Positions 45,061 through 55,500 of a DNA stretch of 64,000 nt are shown piece by piece. The notes under the pieces were generated by a model. That model saw nothing but the letters and a program-made list of their open reading frames with translations. It did no database searches and had not been told where the DNA came from. Within the stretch, counting starts at the first letter, position 1. Each line of letters opens with the position of its first letter. Origin of the DNA: Verrucomicrobiaceae bacterium (GTDB taxonomy: Bacteria > Verrucomicrobiota > Verrucomicrobiia > Verrucomicrobiales > Verrucomicrobiaceae); the NCBI GenBank assembly GCA_024232965.1, contig JACKQF010000002.1, forward strand, positions 62,001-126,000, given 5' to 3'. The position numbers were made by a program, and so were the translations under genes.

Positions 45061-46485
45061 TCACTTGGCCGCAGGGGCCGGAGCAGGCTTTGCCTCTGGG
45101 GCCGATGCATCAGGGGCTGGCGCGGCTGCCGGAGCAGCAGGCTTTGGTCCTGGTGTAGGCGCTGCGTCCGGGAGCTTTGCGGGCTCTTTTGGGAGCGGCG
45201 GGACGGAAACAGGAGGTGTGGTGACTGACACAGGGAGCTTCGGCTGGGCCGGTGCACCGCCAGGCAATCCTGACAGCCCCGGAACGCCGGAAGGCAGGCT
45301 GTCCGCAGTTCCTGGGGTAGCTCCAGGGACAGGGGTATTCATCTCCTTCGGCGGATCTGCCACAATTTCAGAGCGTTTCTTCAGCAACGGGTTTGCGACG
45401 AACTCGCCGACCTGGTAGATCCAGCCTTCCACCTTCTTCTCAGCAGCAAGCTTGTCTTCCAAGCTCTTCTTCTGCGCGGCAAAGGCCTCGTCAGCCTTCT
45501 TCTTGTCCTCAGGTTTTTCGTCCTTCACGGGTGGGCGCTCTTTGGCGATGTCTGCAGAAACGTTCACCATCATGTAGTGCTTCGCTCCAGTTCCCTCGCC
45601 AACCTTCGCGACCTGGATGTCATAGGTGAAGCCATCGAAGGTGGTGACTTTTATCTTGGTCGCCCCCTTGAGGAGTTCTCCCGCCTTGTCCTTGGGTTCA
45701 ACATCTTCAAAGGATGGCCCGTTCAAGAGGCTGGAGAAACCTGCCTTGGCCTCATCGTAGACCTCGCCCGCCTTTGCTTCTGCCAACTGGAAGGTCTCTC
45801 CTTCCTGGGAGGCGCGCGCTGCCTTGTAGGAGTCTTCTGGTTTTGGCGCAGTCACTTCGACCGACTTCACCTTCTGCACGGCAAAGAAGGATTTATCGAG
45901 CCAGTCTGCAGGCTTGCCTGTCAGATCCACAAAACCATTGGCCACCATCCAGATGCTGTCATTGTCAGATGGAAGACGAACAAAACGTCGCTCTGAGCCG
46001 CCGCCGAACATCGGGCTGGAATCTTGCGCACCCTTCGAATCGACGGTGCCGCCGATCACGAAGGTGTGCATGACATCTCCCTTGCCATTGATGAGTTCCA
46101 CCAATGTGCCAGTGCCCTTCTCGTCAGATCCTGGGGCGAGGACATCAACGTCGCCCCACGCGGACTTGCCCAGGCGCTGTACGCCCTGAATCTTCATGTC
46201 GCGGAGTTCGTCCAGCGCACGCGCGACTCGATTGCCATCGGCACGGAAGCCGGACCGCTCAGCAACGACCCAAGCGTCACCAGCAACCTCGACAGTCGCT
46301 TCAGCGTCCTTGGTTTTAACATGTACTTTTTTGATGCCATTCACGACTTCGGGCTTTGCCAGATCTGGCAGCAGGAATTCGCGCATCGTTGCGGCGGTCA
46401 GCGTCTTGGTGCGACGAGACTTCATCAACAAAGACAGGCCGACGAGGCCAACCAAGACGGCCAGTAGGATCACAACTCGTTTCAT
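45061..46485 (-). CDS. DUF4340-domain membrane protein
   Basis: A 474-residue protein with one N-terminal membrane helix (about 4-21) and a DUF4340 region through to about residue 390. The blocks VNGIKKVHVKTKDAEATVEV, then ARALDELRDMKIQGV and TFVIGGT, are typical. The last 80 residues are a Pro/Ala/Lys-rich low-complexity tail. DUF4340 proteins usually sit with Gld-type ABC systems, as here (49 bases after the GldG-like gene), and are thought to act as an outside component of it. The function is unknown. Confidence 0.85.
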   Translation of the reverse strand: MKRVVILLAVLVGLVGLSLLMKSRRTKTLTAATMREFLLPDLAKPEVVNGIKKVHVKTKDAEATVEVAGDAWVVAERSGFRADGNRVARALDELRDMKIQGVQRLGKSAWGDVDVLAPGSDEKGTGTLVELINGKGDVMHTFVIGGTVDSKGAQDSSPMFGGGSERRFVRLPSDNDSIWMVANGFVDLTGKPADWLDKSFFAVQKVKSVEVTAPKPEDSYKAARASQEGETFQLAEAKAGEVYDEAKAGFSSLLNGPSFEDVEPKDKAGELLKGATKIKVTTFDGFTYDIQVAKVGEGTGAKHYMMVNVSADIAKERPPVKDEKPEDKKKADEAFAAQKKSLEDKLAAEKKVEGWIYQVGEFVANPLLKKRSEIVADPPKEMNTPVPGATPGTADSLPSGVPGLSGLPGGAPAQPKLPVSVTTPPVSVPPLPKEPAKLPDAAPTPGPKPAAPAAAPAPDASAPEAKPAPAPAAK

Positions 46486-46534
46486 AAGGCGTTAAGTATA
46501 AAGAGGGTAACGGGGTTGATAACAGTGCAGCGAA

Positions 46535-48646
46535 TCAGCGGGCTGCGGTAGTTGTCTGACGGCGCATAGCCAGAATCAAACCGACGACGATAACCAGCAG
46601 AGGCATCGCGGCAATGTTCAGCCACATCAGCATGCTCTTGATGCGATCCACATCAGCCGTCTGTTCTTTCTTGATCTGCCGGATCTCGCGATTGATCTCC
46701 ACCTGGGTTTCCTTGAGTTCTTTGAACTCTTTGTCCTTCGTCGGATCAACCAGGATGACGCCGTTCGCATTGGGTGCACGGGAGGCCAATTTCGTCACGG
46801 TGTCTTGCAAGCGAGATTCAAGCTCCTCCACCCGAGGACGGTACTGTTGCTCCACCTTGGCCTTCATTTCATCCAGCTTTAAGAACGGGCGATTCACCGC
46901 CGCACGGCTGCGAACGGCCAGGAGGTCCCCACCGCCAGCCATGCTTTCGATGCTGTTCAAAAACAGCGGCAGGTTCGCGTTGGAGAAGCCGCCTGTGCGC
47001 TGATCCTGAGCGAGGGCAAAAAAGTCGTGCAGCATGTCAGCATCCGAAAACACCATCACCATGCCATCCGTGCCGGTCGATTCCTTCAGCGATCCATCAG
47101 AAGCAGGCTTCGGTGCCTCCGCGGCTGCCGGGGCAGCAGCGGGTGCCGGAGTAGCTGCTACAGCCGGGGCAGGCGATGCCGTTGCTACAGGAGCAGGCGC
47201 AGCGGGAGCGGGGGCAGCCGCTGCCGGAGCAGCAGGTGCGTCAGCCGCAGTGGCCGCCGGCTCGGATGCAGGCGCGCCGGCTTCCGTCTGGGCACCACCG
47301 CCTTCTGGCTTCGGTGCACCCGCAGCAGGCACAGGATCTTTTGGCGCACCATTCGGAAACGCAGTGGCGAACTTCCCAGTGAGGCGGACACCAAGGACCT
47401 TTTTCCGGCCGCTATTGGTGAACTTCGCTAGAGGGGTATTGCGCAGCGTCTCAGCGGTAGGACTGTCGATCATGTCAGTTGCCTCAGAGGATTCCAGGAG
47501 AACTTTGGAATCAAGACCCTCGATCTTTGCGACAGAAAGCGCACCGGCGGAGGCCACCTTAATGGCAGGCAGCCCTTCCGTCACACGATCCTTAGCAATG
47601 GCGTCCCCGCGCAGAAGCAGCGCAGTTGGATTCACACGCCCTTCGAGAGCATCGCGGTAGTTCATATCGACCACTACCATATCTTTCTTGTAACCGATGC
47701 CCCAGGCCTTGAACAGGTTCGGAAGATCGGAGCTCTGCGCAACGAATGTTGACTGACCCGTCATTGGGTTTGGCTGACCGTTGTAGGCCTGCGCTACCCA
47801 GCATTGCGGATCGACAAAAGCCAGCACCTTGCCGCCTTTGAGAAGGTATTGATCAATGGCGAACTCTGCCTTTTCGGTGATGTCACCAGGGTGAATCACA
47901 ACAAGGACCGAGACATCGCTATCAATCTTGTCGGAGGTCATTGCAATGTCCCGCACCTCATAGTCACGGCGCAATTGCTGGACGATCTGCCAAGGCTCCT
48001 GACCGCGCTGGCGTTGGTAAGGGAACATAGGCGAACCCTGCACCGGGATTTGGCTCATGACCCCGATGACCGTAGGCTTGTCAGAGATGACCTTGTTGAT
48101 GGCGCGGGCCACGTAGTACTCGAGCTGGGTTTCTTCGTTGGGAAGAATGAAGGGGACCACTTCCTTTTTACCACCGCACTGAACCGTGAAGCCCAGATAG
48201 ACGTTGTCGCCCTCTTGGTTCACCTGGCGCCCTTGGAGTTCGTCCTCGCGCGCTTTGTCTTCGTCATCGGTGTTTGGGTTCGGGAAGTATTTCTCCATCG
48301 TCACTTTACCGTCGCCTGCGGCCTTTTCGAACTCCAGGAGGAGATCTTCCACGGTGCGGGCAAAGGGCTTCATGAAGGACGGCATGATGCGGTCATCCGT
48401 CGTTTCATAAAAGCGGATCGTCACCGGCTTGTCCGTCGAGACACGCGCGAGGATCTTCTCCGTGCCTTCCGACAGCGTGTAGATCTTGTTTTCGGTCAGA
48501 TCCAAACGGAAGTTCCCGACACCCACACCACCCACGAGGTAGTTAACCACGATGATGATGGCGATGGTGATAAGGGCGGTGATTCCTGCGGTAGATTCCT
48601 TGGCGTTACTGCTGCCACTTTTGTTGCTGCTAGTTTTTTCGCTCAT
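46535..48646 (-). CDS. GldG-like ABC transporter auxiliary protein
   Basis: A 703-residue protein with an N-terminal membrane helix (about 22-43), a large extracytoplasmic GldG-type domain (LTENKIYTLSEGTEKILARV, about 50-435), an Ala/Pro/Glu-rich low-complexity segment of about 85 residues (430-515), a further conserved part, and a C-terminal membrane helix (about 676-697). GldG works with an ABC ATPase and permease (GldA, GldF) in gliding bacteria; in PVC genomes the same set occurs without obvious gliding genes. It overlaps no neighbour and lies 47 bases after the permease gene. Confidence 0.88.
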   Translation of the reverse strand: MSEKTSSNKSGSSNAKESTAGITALITIAIIIVVNYLVGGVGVGNFRLDLTENKIYTLSEGTEKILARVSTDKPVTIRFYETTDDRIMPSFMKPFARTVEDLLLEFEKAAGDGKVTMEKYFPNPNTDDEDKAREDELQGRQVNQEGDNVYLGFTVQCGGKKEVVPFILPNEETQLEYYVARAINKVISDKPTVIGVMSQIPVQGSPMFPYQRQRGQEPWQIVQQLRRDYEVRDIAMTSDKIDSDVSVLVVIHPGDITEKAEFAIDQYLLKGGKVLAFVDPQCWVAQAYNGQPNPMTGQSTFVAQSSDLPNLFKAWGIGYKKDMVVVDMNYRDALEGRVNPTALLLRGDAIAKDRVTEGLPAIKVASAGALSVAKIEGLDSKVLLESSEATDMIDSPTAETLRNTPLAKFTNSGRKKVLGVRLTGKFATAFPNGAPKDPVPAAGAPKPEGGGAQTEAGAPASEPAATAADAPAAPAAAAPAPAAPAPVATASPAPAVAATPAPAAAPAAAEAPKPASDGSLKESTGTDGMVMVFSDADMLHDFFALAQDQRTGGFSNANLPLFLNSIESMAGGGDLLAVRSRAAVNRPFLKLDEMKAKVEQQYRPRVEELESRLQDTVTKLASRAPNANGVILVDPTKDKEFKELKETQVEINREIRQIKKEQTADVDRIKSMLMWLNIAAMPLLVIVVGLILAMRRQTTTAAR

Positions 48647-48693
48647 GAGTTTATTCCTTGTATTTGAAGATTGTAGAAGGGTTCACGGCCGCC

Positions 48694-49527
48694 TCAGGCG
48701 CGCTTGCTGCGCAGGGCCAGATCAGTGATGAGCAGGCCGACGACGGCCACGGACACAAAGTAAAGCACATCCTTGAAGACAAAGATGCCCTTCGTCATAT
48801 CGGAGAAGTGGGTGTAGAAGCTGAGGTACTCGATCGCACGCACACCACTTTCCATCCAGGCTGGCACGGAACGCACCGCGAAATCCACAATCTGCGGATA
48901 ACCGATCAACAGCGCCAGCAAACAGGTAGCGACGGAAACAATGAAACAGACCACCTGGCTGCGAGTGAGAGCACTGATGGCAGAAGTCACCGCGAGACAA
49001 CCCAACGCATACAAATAGCTGGCCACATATCCCGTGATGACCGGACCCGTATCAGGCTCACCAAGATAATACACGGTGAAGACGATGGACACAGTCAGCG
49101 TCAAGCCGATGAACCAGACCGCAGCCGCAGCGAGGAATTTACCGACGATCGCCTGCCAGGGGGATACCGGCATCGTCATCAGCAACTCAACCGTGCCAAG
49201 ACGATGCTCTTCTGACCAGAGACGCATCCCGACAGCCGGTGCCAGCACGGTGTAGATCCATGGATGCCAGAAAAAGAAGGAACCTGTCAGCGAGGCATTG
49301 TCGCCATCCAGGAAGGCCCCAAAAAGGAAGGCAAATCCCATCGTCGTGAGGAGGAAAATCACAACGATGACGTAGAGCACCGGAGAATTGAAGTACGCGA
49401 GGAACTCCCGTTTGAAGATCGACCGGATGTGGCGATCCCGAAGTGCGTAAACAAGTATGCCAGCAAAAAGGACCAGCATGGCCAGGAGCGCAGGCCACTG
49501 GGAGAGTGAATTATCGACGAGTTTCAT
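48694..49527 (-). CDS. ABC-2-type permease (GldF-like)
   Basis: A 277-residue integral membrane protein with about six helices and the conserved ABC-2 block FFFWHPWIYTVLAPAVGMRL and EEHRLGTVELLMTMPVS. It pairs with the ATPase encoded 56 bases upstream and the GldG-like protein 47 bases downstream to form a Gld-like exporter or membrane-remodelling system. The substrate is unknown. Confidence 0.9.
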   Translation of the reverse strand: MKLVDNSLSQWPALLAMLVLFAGILVYALRDRHIRSIFKREFLAYFNSPVLYVIVVIFLLTTMGFAFLFGAFLDGDNASLTGSFFFWHPWIYTVLAPAVGMRLWSEEHRLGTVELLMTMPVSPWQAIVGKFLAAAAVWFIGLTLTVSIVFTVYYLGEPDTGPVITGYVASYLYALGCLAVTSAISALTRSQVVCFIVSVATCLLALLIGYPQIVDFAVRSVPAWMESGVRAIEYLSFYTHFSDMTKGIFVFKDVLYFVSVAVVGLLITDLALRSKRA

Positions 49528-49583
49528 GAGAAAGTAATCAGACTGAAAAAGGTGAGTGAGTAAGAGGGTGTCGAGTGTGCCGC

Positions 49584-50312
49584 TTATTTTTCCACGTCAG
49601 AACGAGTGATCGAGCGGAAGACCTCATCCAGGGTATTCACACCGGGGACTAGGCGCTTCAGTTGGTCCGGGGTGCCGTCTGCCACGACCTTGCCGCGATC
49701 AATGATGATTGCGCGGGAACATGCAGCCTCCACCTCCTCCAGGATGTGGGTGGAAAAGATGATCGCCTTGTCCTGGCCCATGCGCTTGATCATGCCGCGC
49801 ACTTCATGCTTCTGGTTTGGGTCCAGACCGTCCGTCGGTTCGTCCAAAATCAGCACTTCGGGATCGTGGATGATCGACTGGGCAAAGCAGGTGCGGTGGC
49901 GAAAGCCCTTCGAAAGCGTGTCCACACTCTGATTCCGCACGCTGTCCAAGAAGCAAAGATCCAGCACCCGATCCAGGGCCTTGGTCCGCGCAGCTCCGGT
50001 GATCCCGCGCAATTCCGCGCAAAATCCCAGAAAGCTGGCCACCGTCATGTCTGAATAGAGGGGGGCATTCTCCGGCAGATATCCCAGGGATTCCTTACCG
50101 CGCTGTGGGTCCTCCAGCATGTCCACCCCGGCCAGGGTGATTTTGCCTGAGGTCGGCCGGAAGTAACCGGTGATCATGCGCATCGTGGTGGACTTCCCGG
50201 CTCCGTTGGGTCCGAGACACCCGAGCACTTCGCCTTTCTCCACAGCAAAGGAGACGTCGTTGACGGCTACCTTGGTGCCGAATTGTTTTCGCAAGTTTTG
50301 CACTTGGATCAT
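49584..50312 (-). CDS. ABC transporter ATP-binding protein (GldA-like)
   Basis: A 242-residue ATPase with intact motifs: Walker A GPNGAGKST, signature LSKGFRHR and Walker B LILDEPTDGLDP, with the H-loop FSTH. It powers the permease encoded next to it and is the first gene of the four-gene Gld-like operon (ATPase, permease, GldG-like, DUF4340). The region upstream to 50572 holds the divergent promoters for this operon and the TPR gene; a GC-rich stretch at 50391-50420 is all I see there. Confidence 0.93.
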   Translation of the reverse strand: MIQVQNLRKQFGTKVAVNDVSFAVEKGEVLGCLGPNGAGKSTTMRMITGYFRPTSGKITLAGVDMLEDPQRGKESLGYLPENAPLYSDMTVASFLGFCAELRGITGAARTKALDRVLDLCFLDSVRNQSVDTLSKGFRHRTCFAQSIIHDPEVLILDEPTDGLDPNQKHEVRGMIKRMGQDKAIIFSTHILEEVEAACSRAIIIDRGKVVADGTPDQLKRLVPGVNTLDEVFRSITRSDVEK

Positions 50313-50581
50313 AATGTCACTTTCTTGTTCGGATTGGTTTTTGGGTTAGCGATGGTTGGCAAAGAAATAGAGACAATCCGTCCCGACGGGCGAGCCGGGC
50401 GGGGGGTCTCTGTGACAGACAATGATTAAAAATTCAACCACTATCTGAGGCGTGAGCCACCCCAATAACGCCACCGCCTTCGGCTTTTGTGTAGGAACCG
50501 GAAAAAAAATTCAACGTGACGACTGGATCGTTACATCTACAATATAGCCCCCCCCTTTTCCAGCCGAACTGGATGCCACCC

Positions 50582-52399
50582 ATGCTGACCGAGCAGACCA
50601 TTGACCCAAACGCCAAGCGCCCCCCCTTCATCCTGTGGCGGCCGTTTGTGTATGCGTGGCAGTGGCTCGTGCCACCCACCCAGGCGCATCGGGATCGCCA
50701 ATCCAAGACCTCCCGCATCATCGGCATCTCCCTGGTCATTGTCTCCACCATCGCCATCATTGCTGGCGCCTGGCATTACGCGAAGCCGATAAAGGACAGC
50801 TACGACGACTGGCATGCAGATAAACTGGTCAAAGAAGCGCGCCTAATGTTGGAAGGCGGCCAGGCCATGAATGCCCTGCAAAACGCCCAAAAGGCCTACC
50901 AGATCGCCCCTGAACACATTGAGGCCATCCGACTGAATGCAGAAATCTTTACCGCAGCGCGGATGGATCAGGCGCTCTATTTCATTGAGAAGCTGGAAAA
51001 AGCCGGTGCAGCGACCGATGAAGACTTCCAACTCAAGGTCCGGGCCTTCCAAAGCCTGAACCGCCCCAAAGAAGCCTCCGACCTCCTCGAAAAACTCATC
51101 AACCGCAACGGCACCTCCGCAGAACTTAGCCGACTCGCCTCAAACATGTGGGGGACGCAGGAGCAGAATACCCACCTCCTTCCCGCGCTAAAGCAATACG
51201 CCAAGGACCACCCCGAAGACCGCGATGGCCTCCTGCGGCTCGCCCAGGCGCAATACGCCAGCGGCATGCCAAGCGAGCACGGAGCCGGGAGCAGTAGCCT
51301 CTGGGAAATCGCAGGGGGCGACGACGCCACCGCCCTACGTGCCATCGAGTTCCTCAACCAGCCGGATGTCCTGCCCACAGACGAAGCCCGCCGCATCATC
51401 CCCCTGCTTTCCAATCATCCCAAGGCCACCACCACCCACTACGTGCAGGCACTTCGCCGCCGTGTTCAATTGGACCCCATGCGGAAAACACAGGTCATTC
51501 TTGAAGGCGCGCAGCATCTGCAAGGTGTCAGCAAAGAAGACTTCAGCCCCTTCATCCGCTGGTTGGTGGAAGAAAGGGAATTCGCCCAGGTCGTCACCCT
51601 GCTCACTCCAGACACGGCCAAGGAATACCTGCCGACCCTGCAAAACTACCTCACCGCGCTGACCATGCTTGGGCGCTTTGATACCCTCGCCCAGCTCGTC
51701 AATGACCCCCAAGTCCAGGCCAAACTCAGCTCTGGAACCAAGTCCTTCTACAAAATGCACCTCGCGTTTGTGACCCGCAAGCCCATCGCAGAGCTTCGCA
51801 AAGCCATGAAAGACGCCATCAGCGCTGCCGAAATCGAAGGCAGTGGCGAGCTCCTCCTTGCCATCGGCAAATACGGCGAGGCACGGCAACAGACCGATCT
51901 CGCAGAGCAGGCCTACCGCACCGCGGCCCAATCCAAACGCAGCCGCGTCATGCTCCCCGGAGTCGATGGGCTCGTCCGCGCCTGCGAACTGAATGGCAAC
52001 ACAGAAGGGCTCATGCAGGCGATCGAAGAGGCACTCAAAGTCATGCCAGAAAATCAGGGCTATCAAGAGCGCAATATCTATGTCTCCCTCCTGACTGGCC
52101 GCGAGATCGAAGTCTCCCTCGACCGCACACTCGACCTCCTCAAAAACCGCGCCGACGATCCCCAGCGCAACCTCTACGCCGCGCTCGCCTATTATCGCCT
52201 CTCGGACATGAAGCAGGCCGTCACCCACATCCAAAAGGCAGACTTCAGCAAGCTCGCCCCCGGCCAGATGGCCGTCTTTGCCGGCATCATCCGCGGTGCT
52301 GGCTACAATGCCGACGCGCAAAAACTCGTTCGCCGCATCGCGACCGATGCCGCCATGCTCCCCGAAGAGCGGACGTTTTACGACAAGGCCAATCGGTAA
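50582..52399 (+). CDS. Membrane-anchored TPR-repeat protein
   Basis: A protein of about 605 residues with one membrane helix near residues 46-66 (IIGISLVIVSTIAIIAGAWHY) after a short cytoplasmic head, then helical repeats of TPR type through the rest (ALQNAQKAYQIAPEHIEAIR and similar). TPR proteins act as scaffolds for protein complexes. The start is uncertain: ATG 50582 or 50573 fit best; a GTG at 50516 would also be in frame. It is divergent from the Gld-like operon and has no other clear partner. Precise function is unknown. Confidence 0.82.
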   Translation: MLTEQTIDPNAKRPPFILWRPFVYAWQWLVPPTQAHRDRQSKTSRIIGISLVIVSTIAIIAGAWHYAKPIKDSYDDWHADKLVKEARLMLEGGQAMNALQNAQKAYQIAPEHIEAIRLNAEIFTAARMDQALYFIEKLEKAGAATDEDFQLKVRAFQSLNRPKEASDLLEKLINRNGTSAELSRLASNMWGTQEQNTHLLPALKQYAKDHPEDRDGLLRLAQAQYASGMPSEHGAGSSSLWEIAGGDDATALRAIEFLNQPDVLPTDEARRIIPLLSNHPKATTTHYVQALRRRVQLDPMRKTQVILEGAQHLQGVSKEDFSPFIRWLVEEREFAQVVTLLTPDTAKEYLPTLQNYLTALTMLGRFDTLAQLVNDPQVQAKLSSGTKSFYKMHLAFVTRKPIAELRKAMKDAISAAEIEGSGELLLAIGKYGEARQQTDLAEQAYRTAAQSKRSRVMLPGVDGLVRACELNGNTEGLMQAIEEALKVMPENQGYQERNIYVSLLTGREIEVSLDRTLDLLKNRADDPQRNLYAALAYYRLSDMKQAVTHIQKADFSKLAPGQMAVFAGIIRGAGYNADAQKLVRRIATDAAMLPEERTFYDKANR

Positions 52400-52519
52400 C
52401 TGGCCCCGCGGCGAAAACCTCGGCACACAGAGGGTATCGCGCCCAACTGCCCACGAATCGCCAAAAGAATTGCGAAAGCATCGCCTGTGCGGCAACGATC
52501 TCTCCCTCCCAAAAGCCCG

Positions 52520-55500
52520 ATGAAAAAAGCTCTCCAGTTCCTCTTTGCCGCACTGTCCGTCTGCCCCATGGTCCACGCGGAGACCCAACCCCTCCGCGCC
52601 CTCCTCATCACTGGCGGCTGTTGCCACGACTACGCCAACCAGCATCAAACCCTCGCCAAGGGCATCGAGGCCCGCGCCAATGTTCAGGTGGATGTCATCT
52701 GGACCGACGACAAATCCACCAATCCTCCCCTACCTCTCTACGACAGCGCGGACTGGGCCAAAGGCTACGACGTCATCATTCACGACGAATGCGCCGCTGG
52801 GAATACCAGCAAAGAAGTGCTGACCCGCATCCTCGATGCCCACAATACCATCCCCGCCGTGCATCTCCACTGCGCCATGCACAGCTTCCGCACCGGAGAC
52901 GACCGCTGGTTCAAGCACCTCGGCCTGCAATCCAATTCCCACGGGCCGCAGGAGCCCATCGAACTGACCTTCCTCGATGAAAAGCATCCCATCACCCAAG
53001 GCATGGCCAATTGGACCACAATCAAAGAGGAGCTCTACAACAACGTAAACATTTTTGACGCCCACCCGTTGGCGATGGGGCGGCAGATGGTCAAGGGCAA
53101 GGCCGTCGATTCCATCGTCGTGTGGACCAACGAAAGCGCCGGTGCCCGCAGCTTCAGCACCACCATCGGTCACAACAACGACACCGTCGCAGATGCGCGT
53201 TACCTCGATCTCATCACCCGCGGCCTCCTCTGGGCCTGCGACAAGCTGACCCCAGACTACCAAAAACCCTTCACTGGCCAAAACAAAGTCACCTTTGTCA
53301 AAGCCAAGCCCGTCGAAGCTCCCAAACCGCCCCCAGCGCCAAAAGACGCCACCGGCATCAAAACCAGCGCCAGCAGCGAGGAAACCGGCAAAAACAACTT
53401 CGCCTGGCGCGCCGTCGATGGCGATGAAAGCACCCGCTGGTGTGCGGCGAATGCCAACTACCCCCAGTGGCTGCAGTTGGAGCTCGAAAAACCGCAGACA
53501 CTGACGGGCATTCAGACGGTCTGGGAAAACGCTGGTGTCTATCAATTCAAGGTCGAAGCCAGCAGCGACGGCAAGACCTGGACCGCACTCGTCGATGGCA
53601 GCACCAATCAGAAGAACGCCCCCTATTCAAACGACTTCCCCAAAGTTGATGGCGTTCGCTTCGTGAAGATTCACGCCCTCGGCAAGACCAGCGGCGGCTG
53701 GGCCAGCATTCGCGAAGTGCGCCTCAAAGGACCAGGGATCAAAGCCGTCGCGCCCAAGCTCTCTGAAGCGCAAAAGAAAGAATACGACAAGGCCAGCGAT
53801 CCCCTCAAAGAAGGCGGCAACGTCGCACCCAAGATCGTCAAACTCACCCCCGAGCAAGAAGCCGCAATCCTCAAAGACGTGAACGTCGCCGAGGGCTTTG
53901 AAGTCTCCCTTTTCGCCAACAGCGCCGCGGCCAATTATCCCGTCTTCGTCGCCGCCGCGCCGGATGGCACGCTCTATGTCAGCAGCGATGGCAATGGCTC
54001 CTTGGGTCGCAATCCGCATCGCGGACGCGTCATCCGCCTGCGCGATCTCGATGGCGATGGCCGTGCCGACGAGACCAAAGTCTTCTGCGAAGTCGATGCG
54101 CCCCGCGGGCTCGTCTGGGATCACGACCGGCTCTACCTCGTCCATCCGCCGCACCTCAGCGAGTTCATTGATGCCGATGGCGACGGTGTTGCGGAGAAAC
54201 AAAACGTGCTCGTCAAAAACATCGCGTTTGGCTACGACCAACGCCCCGCTGATCATACCACCAATGGCCTCAGCCTCGGCATCGACGGCTGGCTTTACAT
54301 CGCTGGTGGCGACTTTGGTTTCATGAAGGCAGAGGGCACCGATGGCCGCACCCTCCAGCATCGGGGCGGCGGCGTGATCCGCGTGCGTCCCGATGGCACT
54401 GGCCTCGAAATCTACTCCACCGGCACCCGCAACATTTTGGAAGTCGCCATCAGTCCCCTCATGGACATTTTTGCCCGAGACAATACCAACGACGGCGGCG
54501 GCTGGAACGTGCGCTTCCACCACTTCACCGGACTCGACGACCACGGCTATCCACGCCTCTTCAAGAACTTCCCCGACGAATGCATCCAACCCCTCGCCGA
54601 CTACGGCGGCGGCAGCGGCTGCGGCGCCGTTTACATCGACGAGCCCGGCTTTGGCCAATGGAACAACGCCCCCTTCACCTGCGACTGGGGCACCGGCGCG
54701 CTGTGGCATCATCAGGTCAAACCTAAAGGCGCCACCTTTGAAGAAACCCGCAAGCCCGAGCCCTTCGTGAAATTGACCCGCCCCACCGACGCGGATGTCG
54801 ATGCCATGAGCCGCGTGTATGTCTCCAGCTGGAAAGGCGCGACCTTCAATTGGGAAGGTCCCGATGTCGGTTACATCGTGCAGGTGAGGCCCAAGGGCTT
54901 CAAACCCGAACCGCTGCCAAATTTTGCGAAGGCAAGTGATGCGGATCTGGTGAAGCTCCTCGACCTGAGCAACCCGCAAAGCTATCGCCGCCGCGTTGAA
55001 GCACAGCGCGAATTCCTGCGCCGAAGCAGCCAATCGGCAGAGGCTTACCAGCGCCAGTTTGGCGATTACCGTAGCGCGGAACGCAACTTGGTCGCCTCCT
55101 TGCACGACAAAGCGACCGACGCAGAGATTGTCGCCGCTATCGCCCATGCCGATCCAGTCATCTCCCACACTGCCATTCGCGCAGCCGCTGCACGCCATCT
55201 AGCACAACCGGTCTTTGATGCGCTCGATGCGAACTCCTCAGATCGGAGCGGCCTGCTCCGCAGCCTCGCCATGATGCATCAACAGGAAGTCGTCACCGAC
55301 CTCATCGAGCGCCTTGGCAAGGCCACCGATCCAGCTCTCCGCCAAGGCATCCTCTCCGCGCTTTGCCGACTTCACTTCCATGAAGGCGAGTGGAAGGGCG
55401 ATTCGTGGGGCACGCGACCGGACACGCGGGGGCCGTATTACCAGCCAGAGGCCTGGAGCGAGACGCCGAAGATCGCCGTGGCGTTGAAGGATGCGCTGGC

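Noticed and set aside
51335..52648. Open frame of 437 codons opposite the TPR gene
   Set aside because: Shadow of codon bias; runs past the end of the TPR gene into the next gene and has no recognisable domain.
53627..55198. Long open frame of 523 codons on the minus strand inside the giant ThuA/propeller gene
   Set aside because: Antisense shadow of a GC-rich gene: composition dominated by Ala, Gly, Val and Ile/Asp, no family motif and no start context, while the plus-strand frame has clear domains.
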